Assembly (NCBI GenBank): GCA_025093555.1
Contig: JAIWNF010000095.1
Location: 46,175 to 110,174, forward strand
DNA: 64,000 bases
Source: Circinella umbellata
Taxonomy: Eukaryota > Mucoromycota > Mucoromycetes > Mucorales > Lichtheimiaceae
Direction of reading: 5' to 3'
The notes beneath the pieces are model-generated. The model worked only from the letters and a program-made list of their open reading frames with translations. It made no database searches and had not been told where the DNA came from. Position 1 is the stretch's first letter. Each line of letters starts with the position of its first letter. Of this stretch, positions 1 through 11,230 are shown piece after piece. The translations under genes were made by a program, and so were the position numbers.

Positions 1-465
1 TCCATGTGTCATCGGCGATGGCTCTAGGTTCACGAAACCTAATTTCTTTGCCATTTTTGCACTCATCAAGCACCCTACTGAACCACAGTCAAGCACGCCA
101 TTGGTTTGAATACTGCCTTGCACAATTACATAGGTCCTTGGTGCACCATAACCCATTATGTCAGGAGGTTCGTCTGCTTTTGTCCAAAATACATCAACTA
201 TTCCTTTTTGCTTTCGTTTTTGTTTTCTGGTCGCCAGTCTTTTTAAGTCCATATGAAAGCCTGCGACAGAATTATTCAATTGATTAAGGGAACATTTGAA
301 TACTTTGGCGTTCGCTACATCAGCAGCCTTGATGCGATCTCCTGGAATAGAAAAGCTTCCTGTTGCGTCAAGATTTTCTGCTATCTTTGGTATCTCCTTG
401 TGCCCCTTCTGTTCTTGATAAATTTGTTTTGAGTTTGTTTTGCCTTGGCTTCCTTCATAGGTTGA
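1..465 (-). pseudogene. Ty3-type aspartic protease, start of pol (runs off the window)
   Basis: On the minus strand, in the -1 frame relative to gag, an open frame starts after a stop near 466, overlaps the last ~85 nt of gag and continues past position 1. It contains VLDCGSVGCLMS followed by KLGF. This fits the flap-type D-T/S-G-A/S active site of retroelement aspartic proteases, with Cys in the middle position. The protease would cut the Gag-Pol polyprotein; reverse transcriptase, RNase H and integrase should lie outside the window. The -1 relation to gag suggests frameshift expression, but I see no convincing slippery heptamer, so an ordinary indel is possible. Confidence 0.7.
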
Positions 466-1880
466 TCAATTTGAATCGATGGAGACTTAGTTGCAATATT
501 TTGGATGGCTGTCTCTTTAATGAAAGTTCTCAATTTCTTTGGTTTTTCTTGCATGTGTTCTCCTTGTGACACGTCGTCTCGATTTCTTTTGAAAGCCGCC
601 AAATTGTTTTCAACTGGTAATTCATCTGATTCGTCATCTTCATCATGTGATTTATGATTGTCTTTATCATTGGTAGCTGAAACAAGATACGAAGTGGAAT
701 TGGTAGGTTCTTTATTTCTTTTATTATCAGGACAAGTATAATATGGATGATGAGGGGTTTTCGTTCCTTTACAAATTTTGCAGGCAGCTTTACATTCTGC
801 AGCATGATGTCCGATCCCTTTACAGTTGAAACAGCTATTCGCTGTTGCTTGATTATTAGGTTTTAATTGCTTGTCAGTTAGTACAGTAACTAGGTTCGTT
901 ATTTGGGCAATCAGAGTATCCAACTTGTCTTGATTTATTAATGCTTCTTTGGGCTTTTCTTGATTTTTGTTCATGTCTTTTTGTTCTTCTTCATTTGCGC
1001 TAATCATTAGTGCCAAATGATTGACTTGATCAAATAGTTTTTGTACCCTATCATTTTCTATTGTCTTGGTCGTGTGTACTTGTTTTTCGTTCACCATTAA
1101 TGATAGATTATTAATTTGTTTTGTCAACAGATCGATTGGATCGGGTGTCCTTTGTGTAACTTTTCCTTCCTTATTCTTGTTCTTTGTGTGAATCTTCCCA
1201 CGAGTCTTCTTTTTCTTGTAATCCTTTTTTCTTCTTGATCTTTTACTATCCGAACTTGATGAGTCACTTGTATAATGATCACTGGAGGTATCGTTGGAAT
1301 CATCTGTGCAGCTTGATATATAATCCGATTCACTGTTTTCTTCGTCAGAGGAGTCGGCATAGAGGTAGTCTTTTATGGCTATCTTGGCTTGTTTTAAAGT
1401 TGTTGGGCCTGTGTTACGTACAAATTTTCACATGACTTTATTGGGTTGTGCTTTGATAAAAATTTCACACAGTTCTCGATCTTGTATTATTGATACATCT
1501 TCGTACATAGTCGCTTCCTTTTGATGTCTTCTTGGAAGATCATCAAATCAATCAAGGAAATCGTTTAAGTCTTCGTTTTTCTTTCTGGCAATATTTCTTA
1601 ACTTTTTTGTTGCATTTTTGATTTTCTTTCGATTTTGGAAACGAGACGTGAACTCTTCTACGAATTCACTCCATAACTTGAATTCTTGGTTATAGAACCA
1701 TTTTCGAACACTTTTGTTTAGATATCTCGGTACCATACGTAACTTGACTTCATTTGTCCCTGCGGATCGCACTAGCACAGCATCTTGATACATCTGTATC
1801 CATTGATCCGGGTCATCTCCTTTTTCAAATTTAGATACCTTAGGCATGTTATATCTTGAACCTTTTTCGATTTCGGGCAT
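381..1880 (-). pseudogene. Ty3-type retrotransposon gag, with in-frame stops
   Basis: One frame of about 500 codons reads from an ATG at 1880 to a TAG at 381. The N-terminal half has the usual LTR-element gag pattern (DPDQWIQMYQDA, VRKWFYNQEF, FVEEFTSRF). The middle is Ser/Asp then Lys/Arg rich. The C-terminal half carries a CCHC knuckle, CFNCKGIGHHAAEC (C-X2-C-X4-H-X4-C), followed by a second Cys/His cluster. Gag packages element RNA. Two TGA codons (near 1545 and 1432) interrupt the frame; the first sits where Trp would fit (DFLD-stop-FDDLP), as expected for G-to-A decay. The pol frame overlaps the 3' end. A DIRS or viral gag is less likely given the knuckle and the protease that follows. 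Confidence 0.85.
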
Positions 1881-1990
1881 TGTTGTATTATTCGTTTTAT
1901 TTCTTTGAAAGAGTGTTAGAGTCGTCCAACTTTTTACTCTTTTGATGATGTTGTTGCACCTCTAAACTCTTCCGCCAGAAGGCACCAAAT

Positions 1991-2101
1991 GATGTACGTT
2001 GACTTTATAACAGTAAAACTATTGGCTATTTATTTATATAATTGTTAATAAAGAGATAAACTATAATGAATAAAATAAGGGTAAAACTTACTATTCTTGT
2101 A
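1991..2101 (-). repeat. Possible LTR remnant upstream of gag
   Basis: Read on the minus strand, this stretch has a TATA-like TATAAATAAATAG and ends ...TACATCA directly before TTTGGTGCC, which could be an LTR end followed by a primer-binding site. The other LTR end is not visible, because the Tc1-like element begins at 2102. Read on the plus strand, the last bases could instead be the 5' part of an intron of the tnp2 fragment that resumes at 6441. Both readings are tentative. Confidence 0.35.
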
Positions 2102-4219
2102 TGGTGTATTTCACCAATAACCGCCCAAAAATAAAAATTGTTTCAATTTTGTCTTTTTAAATACCGCTTATATATATGGTAAGCAAAATGTTTATTGTGT
2201 AACTTGAAAAGTGACAGAAGTAAGAATGATTTCATCATGGATGCCAATACGGCGATGTGAAGCATATTTGCGTGAAGAAAACTTTTCTACCAAGTCAAAT
2301 TGATGGGAACATTTTGGGAATAAGCATCTATAAAACGCCAAGCTTTGCCAAAAAATCAGCAAATTGTAGTGGGCGTCTCATTAATAGGCGATACAGAATC
2401 CAAGAAGCCTGGTAAATTTTCTCTGAGTGCTCGGAATGAGTAATCACAGTTCACTCGTGCTATCCGTTTTGCTACACCCCAGTATCTTTCGATCCAGTTA
2501 CATTCACAGTGGAATTTAGGGAATAACTCAAATATATGCCCTGCATCCTCTATAGCTTCACAAAGAGCTGTCTTCTGTTCACGGAAATCAGGTTGAGAAG
2601 CAAGAAGATGTTTTGCGCAGCACTTGTTATCATTTGTTGCTTCTGCGGTACAATCCATTCTCCATTTTTTCCCAGGACGATATGGATCATCATCGACCCA
2701 AAGCCCACGTTCTTCCAGAATAAGTTTTACACCTTTGAAATAGCATACGTTTTGCTTATCAGCCGTTACAATTGTAACTCCCTTTTTTCTTTTTTTTATG
2801 TTTTCGGAATACTGGATATACATGCTTTGTGTAATCAATTCACCTGTCTTGGGATCGATATAGTAACCATCTCGGTGTTTATGGTTACTACAGTGGTCAC
2901 TGTTGGCTGGTCTACAAAATTCAGAATTTTTTCTCATTCCAACAACTCGTAATGCATCACTCGCATAAGCGTTGTGGTTACTACTTTGATCGAAAATGAA
3001 AAGTGCTTGTGAATTTGGATGTAAAAGTTCGAATATTGGTATAGCATCTTCTGTCAATTGACGTGTCATATGTTCATGCGTCCACCATTTCTCCCGGTTA
3101 CCACCAGCTTCAAATAATGTTCGAGACGTCCATGCAGGTGATTGCCGTATGGTGCCATGACATGCACACTGGAACTCAGAAACCATGATTGATTGTCCAG
3201 AAGTCTTTTTCCTCAACACAGTTTCTCCTTCTGCAATCCATATTTGTTGTTTACCATTATTAGCATAAAAAGTCGATTCATCATGAGTAACCATAACAAT
3301 TTGCTTTTGACCAGAATGTAATGATGGTGGTGTAACAATTTCTTCATCATCTCCACTGTAGCTTTCCATTTGGGTTTTGTAACCCATCATGCGCTTTGCC
3401 CAACTTTGGCGATAAGCTACAACGTCTTCCCGTTCATGACCATCAACATATATTTGCTTGCTATGACGTTTATATATAATTGTACCCCCATTCTTTCATG
3501 TATCTCCAGAGCGTCACATGCGATACCTGCCCAGTGATCCCAATTATCTCAGGTACAATTACAGTATTTAAATGTTTTAACAGATCGGGAAGTGTTCGTT
3601 TTTCCACCTTTACTTTAATGAAGTGACTCATAACTGACTCTTTGATACTTTCATCGCTAAGAAGTGAAACGACTTTAGCATACTTTCCTTGTTGGTGCTT
3701 AGATATATAGCCGAAGTCAGCATATTCTTTTGCCCAATATCGAATTGCCTTTGCTCTGTAATCATCTGATGGTATTATCCAAATGTCAATAGCTGCTTTT
3801 TTAGAACTCTCTCTTTTTGTATAGTTTTGAGACAAATAATAGTAATAACGATAAACAGCTTGCATTTTGCAAATGTGAAACGCATCTTCTTTGTTGAATC
3901 GGCTATATCTGTCTAAAGCAGGTTGAATCTCAGTACTCAATGATTTCAAGATGCTATCAATTGCTTTCGTATCATTTTTTTCTTCTGTTACAGGTTCAAT
4001 GTGTTGTTCTTGTTCTTGTTCTGGTTCCTGTTCTTGTCGTTTCTCTTTAGGAATTGGTGAGAAAAAAGTGTCAATTTTTTTTGAGCCTTGGGCTGCTTTT
4101 TCGTTCTCTTTACGTTTTCGCCAAATTGTAGTGCGAGAATCTTTATTATATACACTGCGAATTGAATTATCAGCTTCTTCTTTCCAAAGTAAAGGAAGCT
4201 GCAGGGTTCTGTCAATAAG

Positions 4220-5914
4220 GCATCCACTTATTTCACCCCGGTTGAGTTTGAAATAATTTCAGAGTAGGTGGCTTTTTGAAAAAAATGGGGAGTAAAATTT
4301 TATATGAATGGAGTTCTTATATAAAAAAAAGAAAAATACCCCTTTTTTCATTTTTTTTTATAATCACCAGACATGAATCTAATGAATCAACAGACGACAT
4401 CAACAAAGCCATTAATAATATTACCGAAAAATAAAAAGAGAACTTAGTTCTATACAGCAGATGCTAATGAAAAAAGAAAAAGGCATGGTTAATTAGTAGA
4501 TTGGCAAAAATAATAAAAAAAAGTATTTTTTTATTATAAAAGCAATAATATATAACAAAGACGAACTCATCTCAAGACATCTGTTCAACCATCTTGTTCA
4601 TTTACTATTCTAAACACGTATAAAAAAGGATAGAAAGGTTGGTATAAAAGTTTCGGTGGACTTTAGAAGAAGATGGGGCCTTTTATATAGTTTTTTTTTA
4701 TTATTATAGTTTTCAACTTATAAAAAATAAACACGCATTTTTTACTATTACTTTTTTGCTTTGTTATATACTAGTTGGTAGGAGACATGGGTAGTTTCAT
4801 GATACACATACTTTATTAATTTGATAAATGGATCTTCAGTATATATAAAATATAACGGGTGATAAATAATAAAAAAGAAATCTAGTGTATGTGTGATATT
4901 TATTATGGGCAATTATTATTAATATAATAACTGGTGTTATTTTTTTTATTCTTATGTATATGCATTATATCATTATCACGAACATGGATACTATTTCATT
5001 ATATTGACCATCAACACTATCAATTATATTTTACTATTATGATTCAACAAAACGAATAATACAACCAGTTGTTTTTTTTATTATCATCCAATGTAATAAT
5101 GAACACAAGCACTTATTTTTTTTATTATCATCCAACATAATGATCAGCACCGTTAATTGTTTTTTATTATCATCCAACATAACAATTAACACGATCAATT
5201 TTTTTTTATTATTCAACATAATGATCAGCACGATCAGTTTTTTTTATTATCATTCAACATAACGATTAATATATACCATCAGTTATTTTTTATTATTATT
5301 GTAGTATTCAATAGACGATTGAAGTGATGTAGTAGTGGATCAAATATTTTGTTAAGAGTACTTATATAGAAAAGTAAAAAAGTAATAGTAAAAAATGCGT
5401 GTTTATTTTTTATAAGTTGAAAACTATAATAATAAAAAAAAACTATATAAAAGGCCCCATCTTCTTCTAAAGTCCACCGAAACTTTTATACCAACCTTTC
5501 TATCCTTTTTTATACGTGTTTAGAATAGTAAATGAACAAGATGGTTGAACAGATGTCTTGAGATGAGTTCGTCTTTGTTATATATTATTGCTTTTATAAT
5601 AAAAAAAATACTTTTTTTTATTATTTTTGCCAATCTACTAATTAACCATGCCTTTTTCTTTTTTCATTAGCATCTGCTGTATAGAACTAAGTTCTCTTTT
5701 TATTTTTCGGTAATATTATTAATGGCTTTGTTGATGTCGTCTGTTGATTCATTAGATTCGTGTCTGATGATTATAAAAAAAAATGAAAAAAGGGGTATTT
5801 TTCTTTTTTTTATATAAGAACTCCATTCATATAAAATTTTACTCCCCATTTTTTTCAAAAAGCCACCTACTCTGAAATTATTTCAAACTCAACCGGGGTG
5901 AAATAAGTGGATGC
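4220..5914. mobile_element. Foldback MULE (non-autonomous), 9-bp target duplication
   Basis: Two inverted arms of about 540 bp (4220 to ~4756 and ~5376 to 5914) begin with GCATCCACTTATTTCACCCC and are nearly identical. Perfect 9-bp direct repeats, GTCAATAAG, flank it at 4211-4219 and 5915-5923. Long terminal inverted repeats with a 9-bp duplication are the hallmark of Mutator-like elements. The ~620-bp centre has no transposase gene, only AT-rich DNA and a minisatellite, so movement would need a MULE transposase elsewhere. It sits inside the transposase gene of the Tc1-like element. Confidence 0.9.
5070..5300. repeat. AT-rich minisatellite in the MULE centre
   Basis: About five degenerate ~50-bp units share TTTTTTATTATCATCCAACAT followed by an A/C-rich tail (AATGATCAGCAC and variants). 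The short minus-strand frame through it only reflects the repeat and is not a gene. Confidence 0.75.
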
Positions 5915-6440
5915 GTCAATAAGCTCATCTGTTAACTGTAACTCATCCCAGTCATTGATTGCTTCATCTAAGTCATCTTTGGCTTCTACTCCAAGATCTA
6001 TGACATTGCTGTGGGATTCAGGATCAAAATGACCATCGTCTTTTCATTGTCGTTTTCTTGCAGCTTGTTTACGTTTACTTAAATTAGGCATAAGGAGAAG
6101 ATATAGATCTTATTACTGGGCCTTGGAGGTGCCTAGTAACAATTTGTTTCAGCATCAGTGTAACTCCGCAGAACGGCCTGTGTAACATGACGGAGCTACA
6201 TTAATCCGATTGTTTCAATATTATTCCCTCTCTGCTAAAATCCAGTTTTACTGACCAACTTTGACAACTTTCAGCGTCGAGACAACTTCTTTTTTTTAAA
6301 AGTTAATCCATAATAAATGTTTTAAATATGTATAAAATTATATGTTATCGATTAAAAAGATCAAAAAATTATTTTGTGTGTCTCTGAAAATCTTTAAAGT
6401 TGGGTCAAAATTTGGGCGGTTATTGGTGAAATACACCATA

Positions 6441-7766
6441 TTATTTCTATAGATGCAGAAAAATTAGATAGTGTCTACCTTTCTAACAAACAGATGCTTA
6501 AATCATATCCAGCAAAAAATCGCACTTATGACATATGCAAAAATGGCTGTATGTTATTTACATTCGATAATAATGATCTGCAATGTTTTTTCTGTCATTC
6601 TCCACGCTACAAAGATTTAAAAAACACCCAAGCTGCTGCGACAATGGATTATTTACCACCTAGTGAACAACTTGGAGCTATGCTTCTTTCTAAAGAGTAC
6701 CAAGATATGTTTCAACAGACATATGAAAAAGAAGAGGATGATATATATTATTCTGATATATTTGATGGACAACAATTCAAGCAACATGAACATTTATTTC
6801 CTAGTAAATTTGATACTGCCTATGCTTTGTATGTTGATGGGTTTTCACCATTTAGACGAGGGCTTAATGGGGCAGTCTCCATGAAGATTGTTCATATCAT
6901 TATATTAAATCTTCCACCTTCTGAAAGGTATATTCAGTAGCAGGATAGAGAGAATGTTTGGCTTTGAAATTTATATTAATACAACTATTGCTATACAATA
7001 CTAGATATAAACTTCACAACATGAATGACGTGCTGTATCATTCTAGATCCTTGGAAACCACGTTCAATTCAATCTTTTCTTGCACCACTATTCGATGAAC
7101 TGACTTCTTTATTAACAAATAGAATGATAATTAAAATGGATGATGAACCTCATATATATTTACATTTGAATCTGTTATTAGCTACCGGAGACATTCCCAG
7201 AATTGCTGATGTCAGTACACTCTAGTGTTTTTGGATGTCGTATTTGTCAGATTGAATCTTCATCCCAACTAAGTCCAAATGGATTGGGAAATGGTCAATA
7301 TTCTCCAGGTGGTATTGGACTTGATGCGGAAAGGATGCTAGAAGAATTTCTGGGAAAGTTGAGGGTATGTAAAGCTATGTGAAGAAGAACATATATAACA
7401 GATTAATATTGTGTGTATGAATAAAAAGTATAATAATAGCTTTATTAGGATTATAGAATATATGATGGTACTCCATTTAGTGAGTTACCTACCTTCAAAA
7501 ATGCTTTTTTTATGGGATGTGATAAAATGCATTTATTGCAAAATATTTCAAGACAATTAGTTGATATGTTTAAGGGGATTCATAACAATGCAAATACTGA
7601 ATACATATCGTCATCAGGGGAGCGGAAAGCAATTGGAAATGCGATTCGTCAGTCATCATTATTGTTTCCATTAGGGCTAGAGGGCTCAATCGCAGGCAAT
7701 AATAAAAATACGGTGCATTCTATCTTAAACTGTCAAAATAATTTGAATCCCAACATAAAAACTTGA
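6441..7766 (+). pseudogene. tnp2 (CACTA-like) transposase fragment
   Basis: Pieces in order match the CACTA-like genes elsewhere in the window. 6441-6927: TYDICKNGCMLF, MDYLPPSEQLGAML, YALYVDGFSPF, IILNLPPSER. 7030-7225: SIQSFLAPLFDEL and LLLATGDIPRIAD. 7226-7365: a frame-shifted VFGCRICQIE. After an intron-like gap, ~7455-7766: GCDKMHLLQNISRQL. The order equals exons 3-5 of the copies at 35.7-39.1 and 49.9-53.3 kb. Frame breaks and the missing 3' end show it is dead. tnp2 proteins cut CACTA-type ends. Confidence 0.8.
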
Positions 7767-9045
7767 TTACTATGAAATATTTTTGACATGAAGTAATCAA
7801 TATTCTGGCACATGGAACGTGTTTATTTTTGTATTCTAAATCTATTGCTCATTTACTTTTTTAAAAAAACTTATTTTTCATTGAGTTCATAGCCTTCAAA
7901 GTTTTATTGGAACGTGAAAATTTACTAAGTAATGCTAAGATTTCGATACAGGGTATATAGGGGAGATAAGAGGGAAAAGCAGTGTCTAACAGGAAACAAC
8001 TGACGGGTAATACATTATCCGATAATACTTATTCCCAGTTAATAAATAAATATACTGCATCCACTTAAAATCATCCACTTAAATACTATTTCTATCAAGA
8101 ATATAATACGCTACTGTTAAATAAAAAGGTACTTGATAGAAAAAGATGGTTATATAGTGACAACAATTATAAATACGTAGTTTTAGAACCTTTGATCTAT
8201 TTTTATGAGATACAGTAGTTTAGCTACCCATAATAATCAAATAAGATAAAATAGAAAAAGATATATGTAAAAGAGTTGGTATTTTATTTTAAAAATAAAG
8301 ATTCTCCACTTTTTTTAATTATAATAGTTTTACATCTTTCTTCTTGATTAATTTGTATTTATAATAACCATTGGCCTCTTAAGTACTACTGATATAATAT
8401 ACTTATTATACATGTGATTATAACTTGCTTTCTTTCTTTCTTTTTTTTACATATATCTTTTTATTATTTATACTTTAATAATTTTTTTAGTTTTATTATA
8501 CATTATATGTAGATATTTGTTATCTTTTTAGGTCACTGAAATTCTTAATAAAACAATAAAAGTAATCTAAGGTTTTTTAGGCATTAATATATGCTCAATA
8601 GTTAACATAGTACTTGATACCTTTAATGGCTTTAACCATGGCTTTAATATTATCCGACGGGATTTAAAATATTTTCAAATTTCGAATATTGACGCTTTAA
8701 GACAGAATGCACCATATAACTATTTCTATTATAAATAACGAAGTTTATATAATATATATGTTTTAGATGTGATGTACTTTGTTGTTCTGATGTACTTATA
8801 ATTATATTGAACTGTATGTTATACGATTATGAATAAATGAATTCTGTTTGCTTATTATATTTGTATCATATTATCGAGAGTCATTATTTTATTATCATTA
8901 TTCATAATTTGTTGTCAGTATCATAAATGATCTCCATTTAATACAAAATACTTATTCGCCCCTGGATTTAAGAGTTGGGGTTTTGCTCTTCTCCCCTTTA
9001 AAACTGCCAATTTGTTAAACGTCAGATACATATTGTCATAATATA
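7767..9045. other. AT-rich spacer, nothing recognised
   Basis: No open frame with recognisable content, no inverted ends and no RNA gene. Only AT-rich simple sequence is seen. Confidence 0.6.
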
Positions 9046-10114
9046 TAGGGTTCTTAGTAGACCGATCCGGATCGGATTGGCACCATTTCGAATCCGATCC
9101 GTTTTGAAACGGATCGGATTTTCGGAAATCCGGATTGTCCATGGATTAGAAAATTGCAATCCGAATCCGTTTCGTAAAAATCCGGATTGAATCCGTAATC
9201 CGTAATGCAAAAGGATCAATTAGATGAAAATTTAGGCTATATAGTAGATGTCACAGTATTTTTTCATAAGAAAAGGTATTTTACAAGATGGTGTATGGTA
9301 GTCGTTTGAGATCGTTTAAGAACAGTAAAACATTGGTAACAGAGGTGCATTATTTTTAGATGACTTTATTATTTTGGTTTGAAAAACATAATAGGAAATA
9401 AATAAGTTATATAATAAAAAAAGAATTGTAGTAATAAAAAGTTATAGTGGGAAAATGAGTTCTAGTAGAAAAGAAGTTACAATGGGAAAAGAAAGTTATA
9501 GTTGGAAAAAAATTATAGTGGGAAAGTTATAGTAGAAAAAAAAAAGTGGTGGTGCAGTACAAATAAGTTTTTGTGGTAGAAATATAACATGACGTGGACT
9601 TTTTTTTTTGTGGGGAAGTAGTAAATTTCCGGTGTGCTGAAAAAAAAAGAGGTATAAGTTTACCTTTTCTGTTTACAACCAAATAAAGGTTCATAATTCT
9701 CTTTATCATTACTAGATTAATAAAAATAGTAATTAAGTTCATTAATCTCTCTTTTTAATCTTTAATTTTTGTTTCTTTCTTTCAGATTTTTTTTTCTATA
9801 TTAAAGCCATTACTACTTTTCTTTTCAACTGCTCTATTCAAGTATATAATAATATACAAAAACTTACTCTCTTCTTTATTTGAATATATATATACCTTAC
9901 CACAGCATTGTTAAAACTTTGATCCATTACTCTATAATTATTAATGACGGATCAGAAAAATCCGACGGATCTATAGATCTCAATCCGTTTATAATCCGGA
10001 TTGTAGAATTACGATCCGAATCCGATCCGAATCCATTGAGACACAATCCGAATCCGATCCAATCCGTATGAAAAACGGATCAGTTTATCAATCCGGATTG
10101 TACTAAGATCCCTA
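9046..10114. mobile_element. Non-autonomous hAT-like element with subterminal repeats
   Basis: Ends are TAGGGTTCTTAGTA and the inverted TACTAAGATCCCTA (13 of 14 match). They are flanked by perfect 8-bp repeats ATAATATA at 9038-9045 and 10115-10122. An 8-bp duplication with TAGGG ends points to hAT; KDZ elements also make 8 bp. Inside each end is a 130-170 bp cluster of degenerate GGATCGGATT / AATCCGGATT words, likely transposase binding sites. The middle is AT-rich and non-coding, so it depends on a helper transposase. Confidence 0.85.
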
Positions 10115-10122
10115 ATAATATA

Positions 10123-10995
10123 GCTTCATATTGCTGCAGGAGAAAAATATTTAGGTCAGACTATAGGCGCAGCACGCTATGACGATCCTAACATGCCCCC
10201 TCTATACTGCGCCCATAGTCAGATTTTTGCGGCGCCTGTAGGAATTCTCTAAATATAATCTACAAGTTTTTTTATACAGAATCATCTGCTAAATCCAAAA
10301 ATAAAACTATTTCTTCTCTCAATTACACATACAGTTTTTTTACCATACCTTTAATCTATAATCCCATTTATTTATTTATACATTTGTATAAAAGGATGAA
10401 AAAAGAAAAAAAAGGAAAAAAAAAAGTTAGCCTTGAGATAAATACGAGTAATAAAAAATAGAAAGATGGGACTAAAGTAAAGTAAAGTTGAGAATCTGGG
10501 CTAATGAGCAATATAAGAACCAATCTGTTTCATAGGGTTCCCATAATTAGAAATTTGTGTTACACTTACTATATATAGAAGCACAGGCGGTCTTTGTAAT
10601 GCAGTAATAAGCAAAGCTTTCTGATGTCTTATCAATGAGTAATCGCATTTTGAAAATAGGTACATAGAAATATTAATAGCTTAAAAGATATAAAAAAAAT
10701 TAGAAAAAAAAGAAAATATTATATATAGTATATAGCATATAGCAATACTAAAAAGGTAGTGGTATCAGGAGAATAAATACTTATATATTGCTACTATATT
10801 AAGATATATTTATAGGAAAATAAACAAAAGGTGACCCATAAATTTATGGGTGTGGGAAAAATAAATAGAAAGTTACCTATAAAATTATGGGTGTGAGAAA
10901 AAAAAGTTTTTATAAAAACTATAAAAGAGCATTATTTTTATTATTTTTTTTTATTACTTTGTCTATCTACTTTGTCTTACTCTTTCTATTTTACT
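10123..10995. other. AT-rich spacer
   Basis: No gene seen. Two related words, TTATGGGTGTGGGAAAAAT and TTATGGGTGTGAGAAAAAA, lie near 10,843 and 10,886 about 45 bp apart and may be remnants of an element end upstream of the partial gene at 10,996. Confidence 0.5.
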
Positions 10996-11230
10996 ATGTC
11001 TAGTCAAGCCTCACTCCCTCCTTACTGTGAATTTGGTAAGCTTATTGATACTCCTACTAAAGCAATCAAGTAAGTATACAAATATCAAAATATATCTTTT
11101 TTAATATATTAATTATTATTATTTTTTTTAAAAAATTTAGTTTTCTAAAGACAAATGGTATCTTTAATGAAGAAGTTTTTTGTGACTATGAAAGTCGTAT
11201 GATTTGGACCTGGTTAAAAGCTACTTTATA
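10996..11230 (+). pseudogene. 5' fragment of an ISXO2-like transposase gene
   Basis: An ATG at 10,996 opens MSSQASLPPYCEFGKLIDT. A GTAAGT...TTTAG intron (11,070-11,140) follows, then FLKTNGIFNEEVFCDYESRM. The pattern GxxxEExxCxxxxRM resembles FFYEEMVCRNGTRM near the N-terminus of the ISXO2-like gene on the other strand at 11.77-13.2 kb, so this looks like a diverged relative. The similarity stops around 11,230, where the inverted repeat of the next element begins. The family assignment rests on this short match only. Confidence 0.5.

Larger units (their letters stand above)
2356..6091 (-). pseudogene. DDE transposase of the Tc1-like element, split by the MULE
   Basis: The gene starts at an ATG at 6091 (MPNLSKRKQAARKRQ), is cut at 4219/5915 by the foldback element, and ends at 2356. 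Leaving out 4220-5914 and one 9-bp repeat rejoins the frame exactly. Order: basic/acidic N-terminus; helix-turn-helix-like segment at 3949-3470; the signature YVDGHEREDVVAYR; then the catalytic core with HDESTFYANNG (first Asp), FIFDQSSNHNAYASDALR (second Asp) and CNWIERYWGVAKR (Glu). These motifs are typical of a widespread fungal DDE endonuclease family. Lesions: an early TGA (near 6046) and a 1-nt frame change around 3470. It should cut and rejoin DNA at the TA-flanked ends; this copy cannot make a full protein. Confidence 0.85.
2102..6438 (-). mobile_element. Tc1/mariner-type DNA transposon, interrupted by a MULE
   Basis: The two ends are perfect inverted repeats of 28 bp starting TGGTGTATTTCACCAATAAC. 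They are flanked by TA on each side (2100-2101 and 6439-6440), the target duplication of the IS630/Tc1/mariner superfamily. The element carries one minus-strand DDE transposase gene. Without the nested 1695-bp insertion and its duplication it would be about 2.63 kb. It lies against a tnp2 fragment on the right, and the joined flank (GTAAAACTTAC...TTTCTATAG) reads like an intron, so the target may have been an intron of that tnp2 gene. Confidence 0.88.

Noticed and set aside
381..480. Programmed -1 frameshift site between gag and protease
   Set aside because: The frames overlap in the right relation, but no X-XXY-YYZ heptamer in the gag frame with a following stable structure was found.
2536..2952. 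Plus-strand 138-codon frame
   Set aside because: It lies antisense to the catalytic core of the Tc1-like transposase, which carries all family motifs.
5037..5231. Frame with repeated MLDDNKK units
   Set aside because: Direct product of the ~50-bp minisatellite in the MULE loop.
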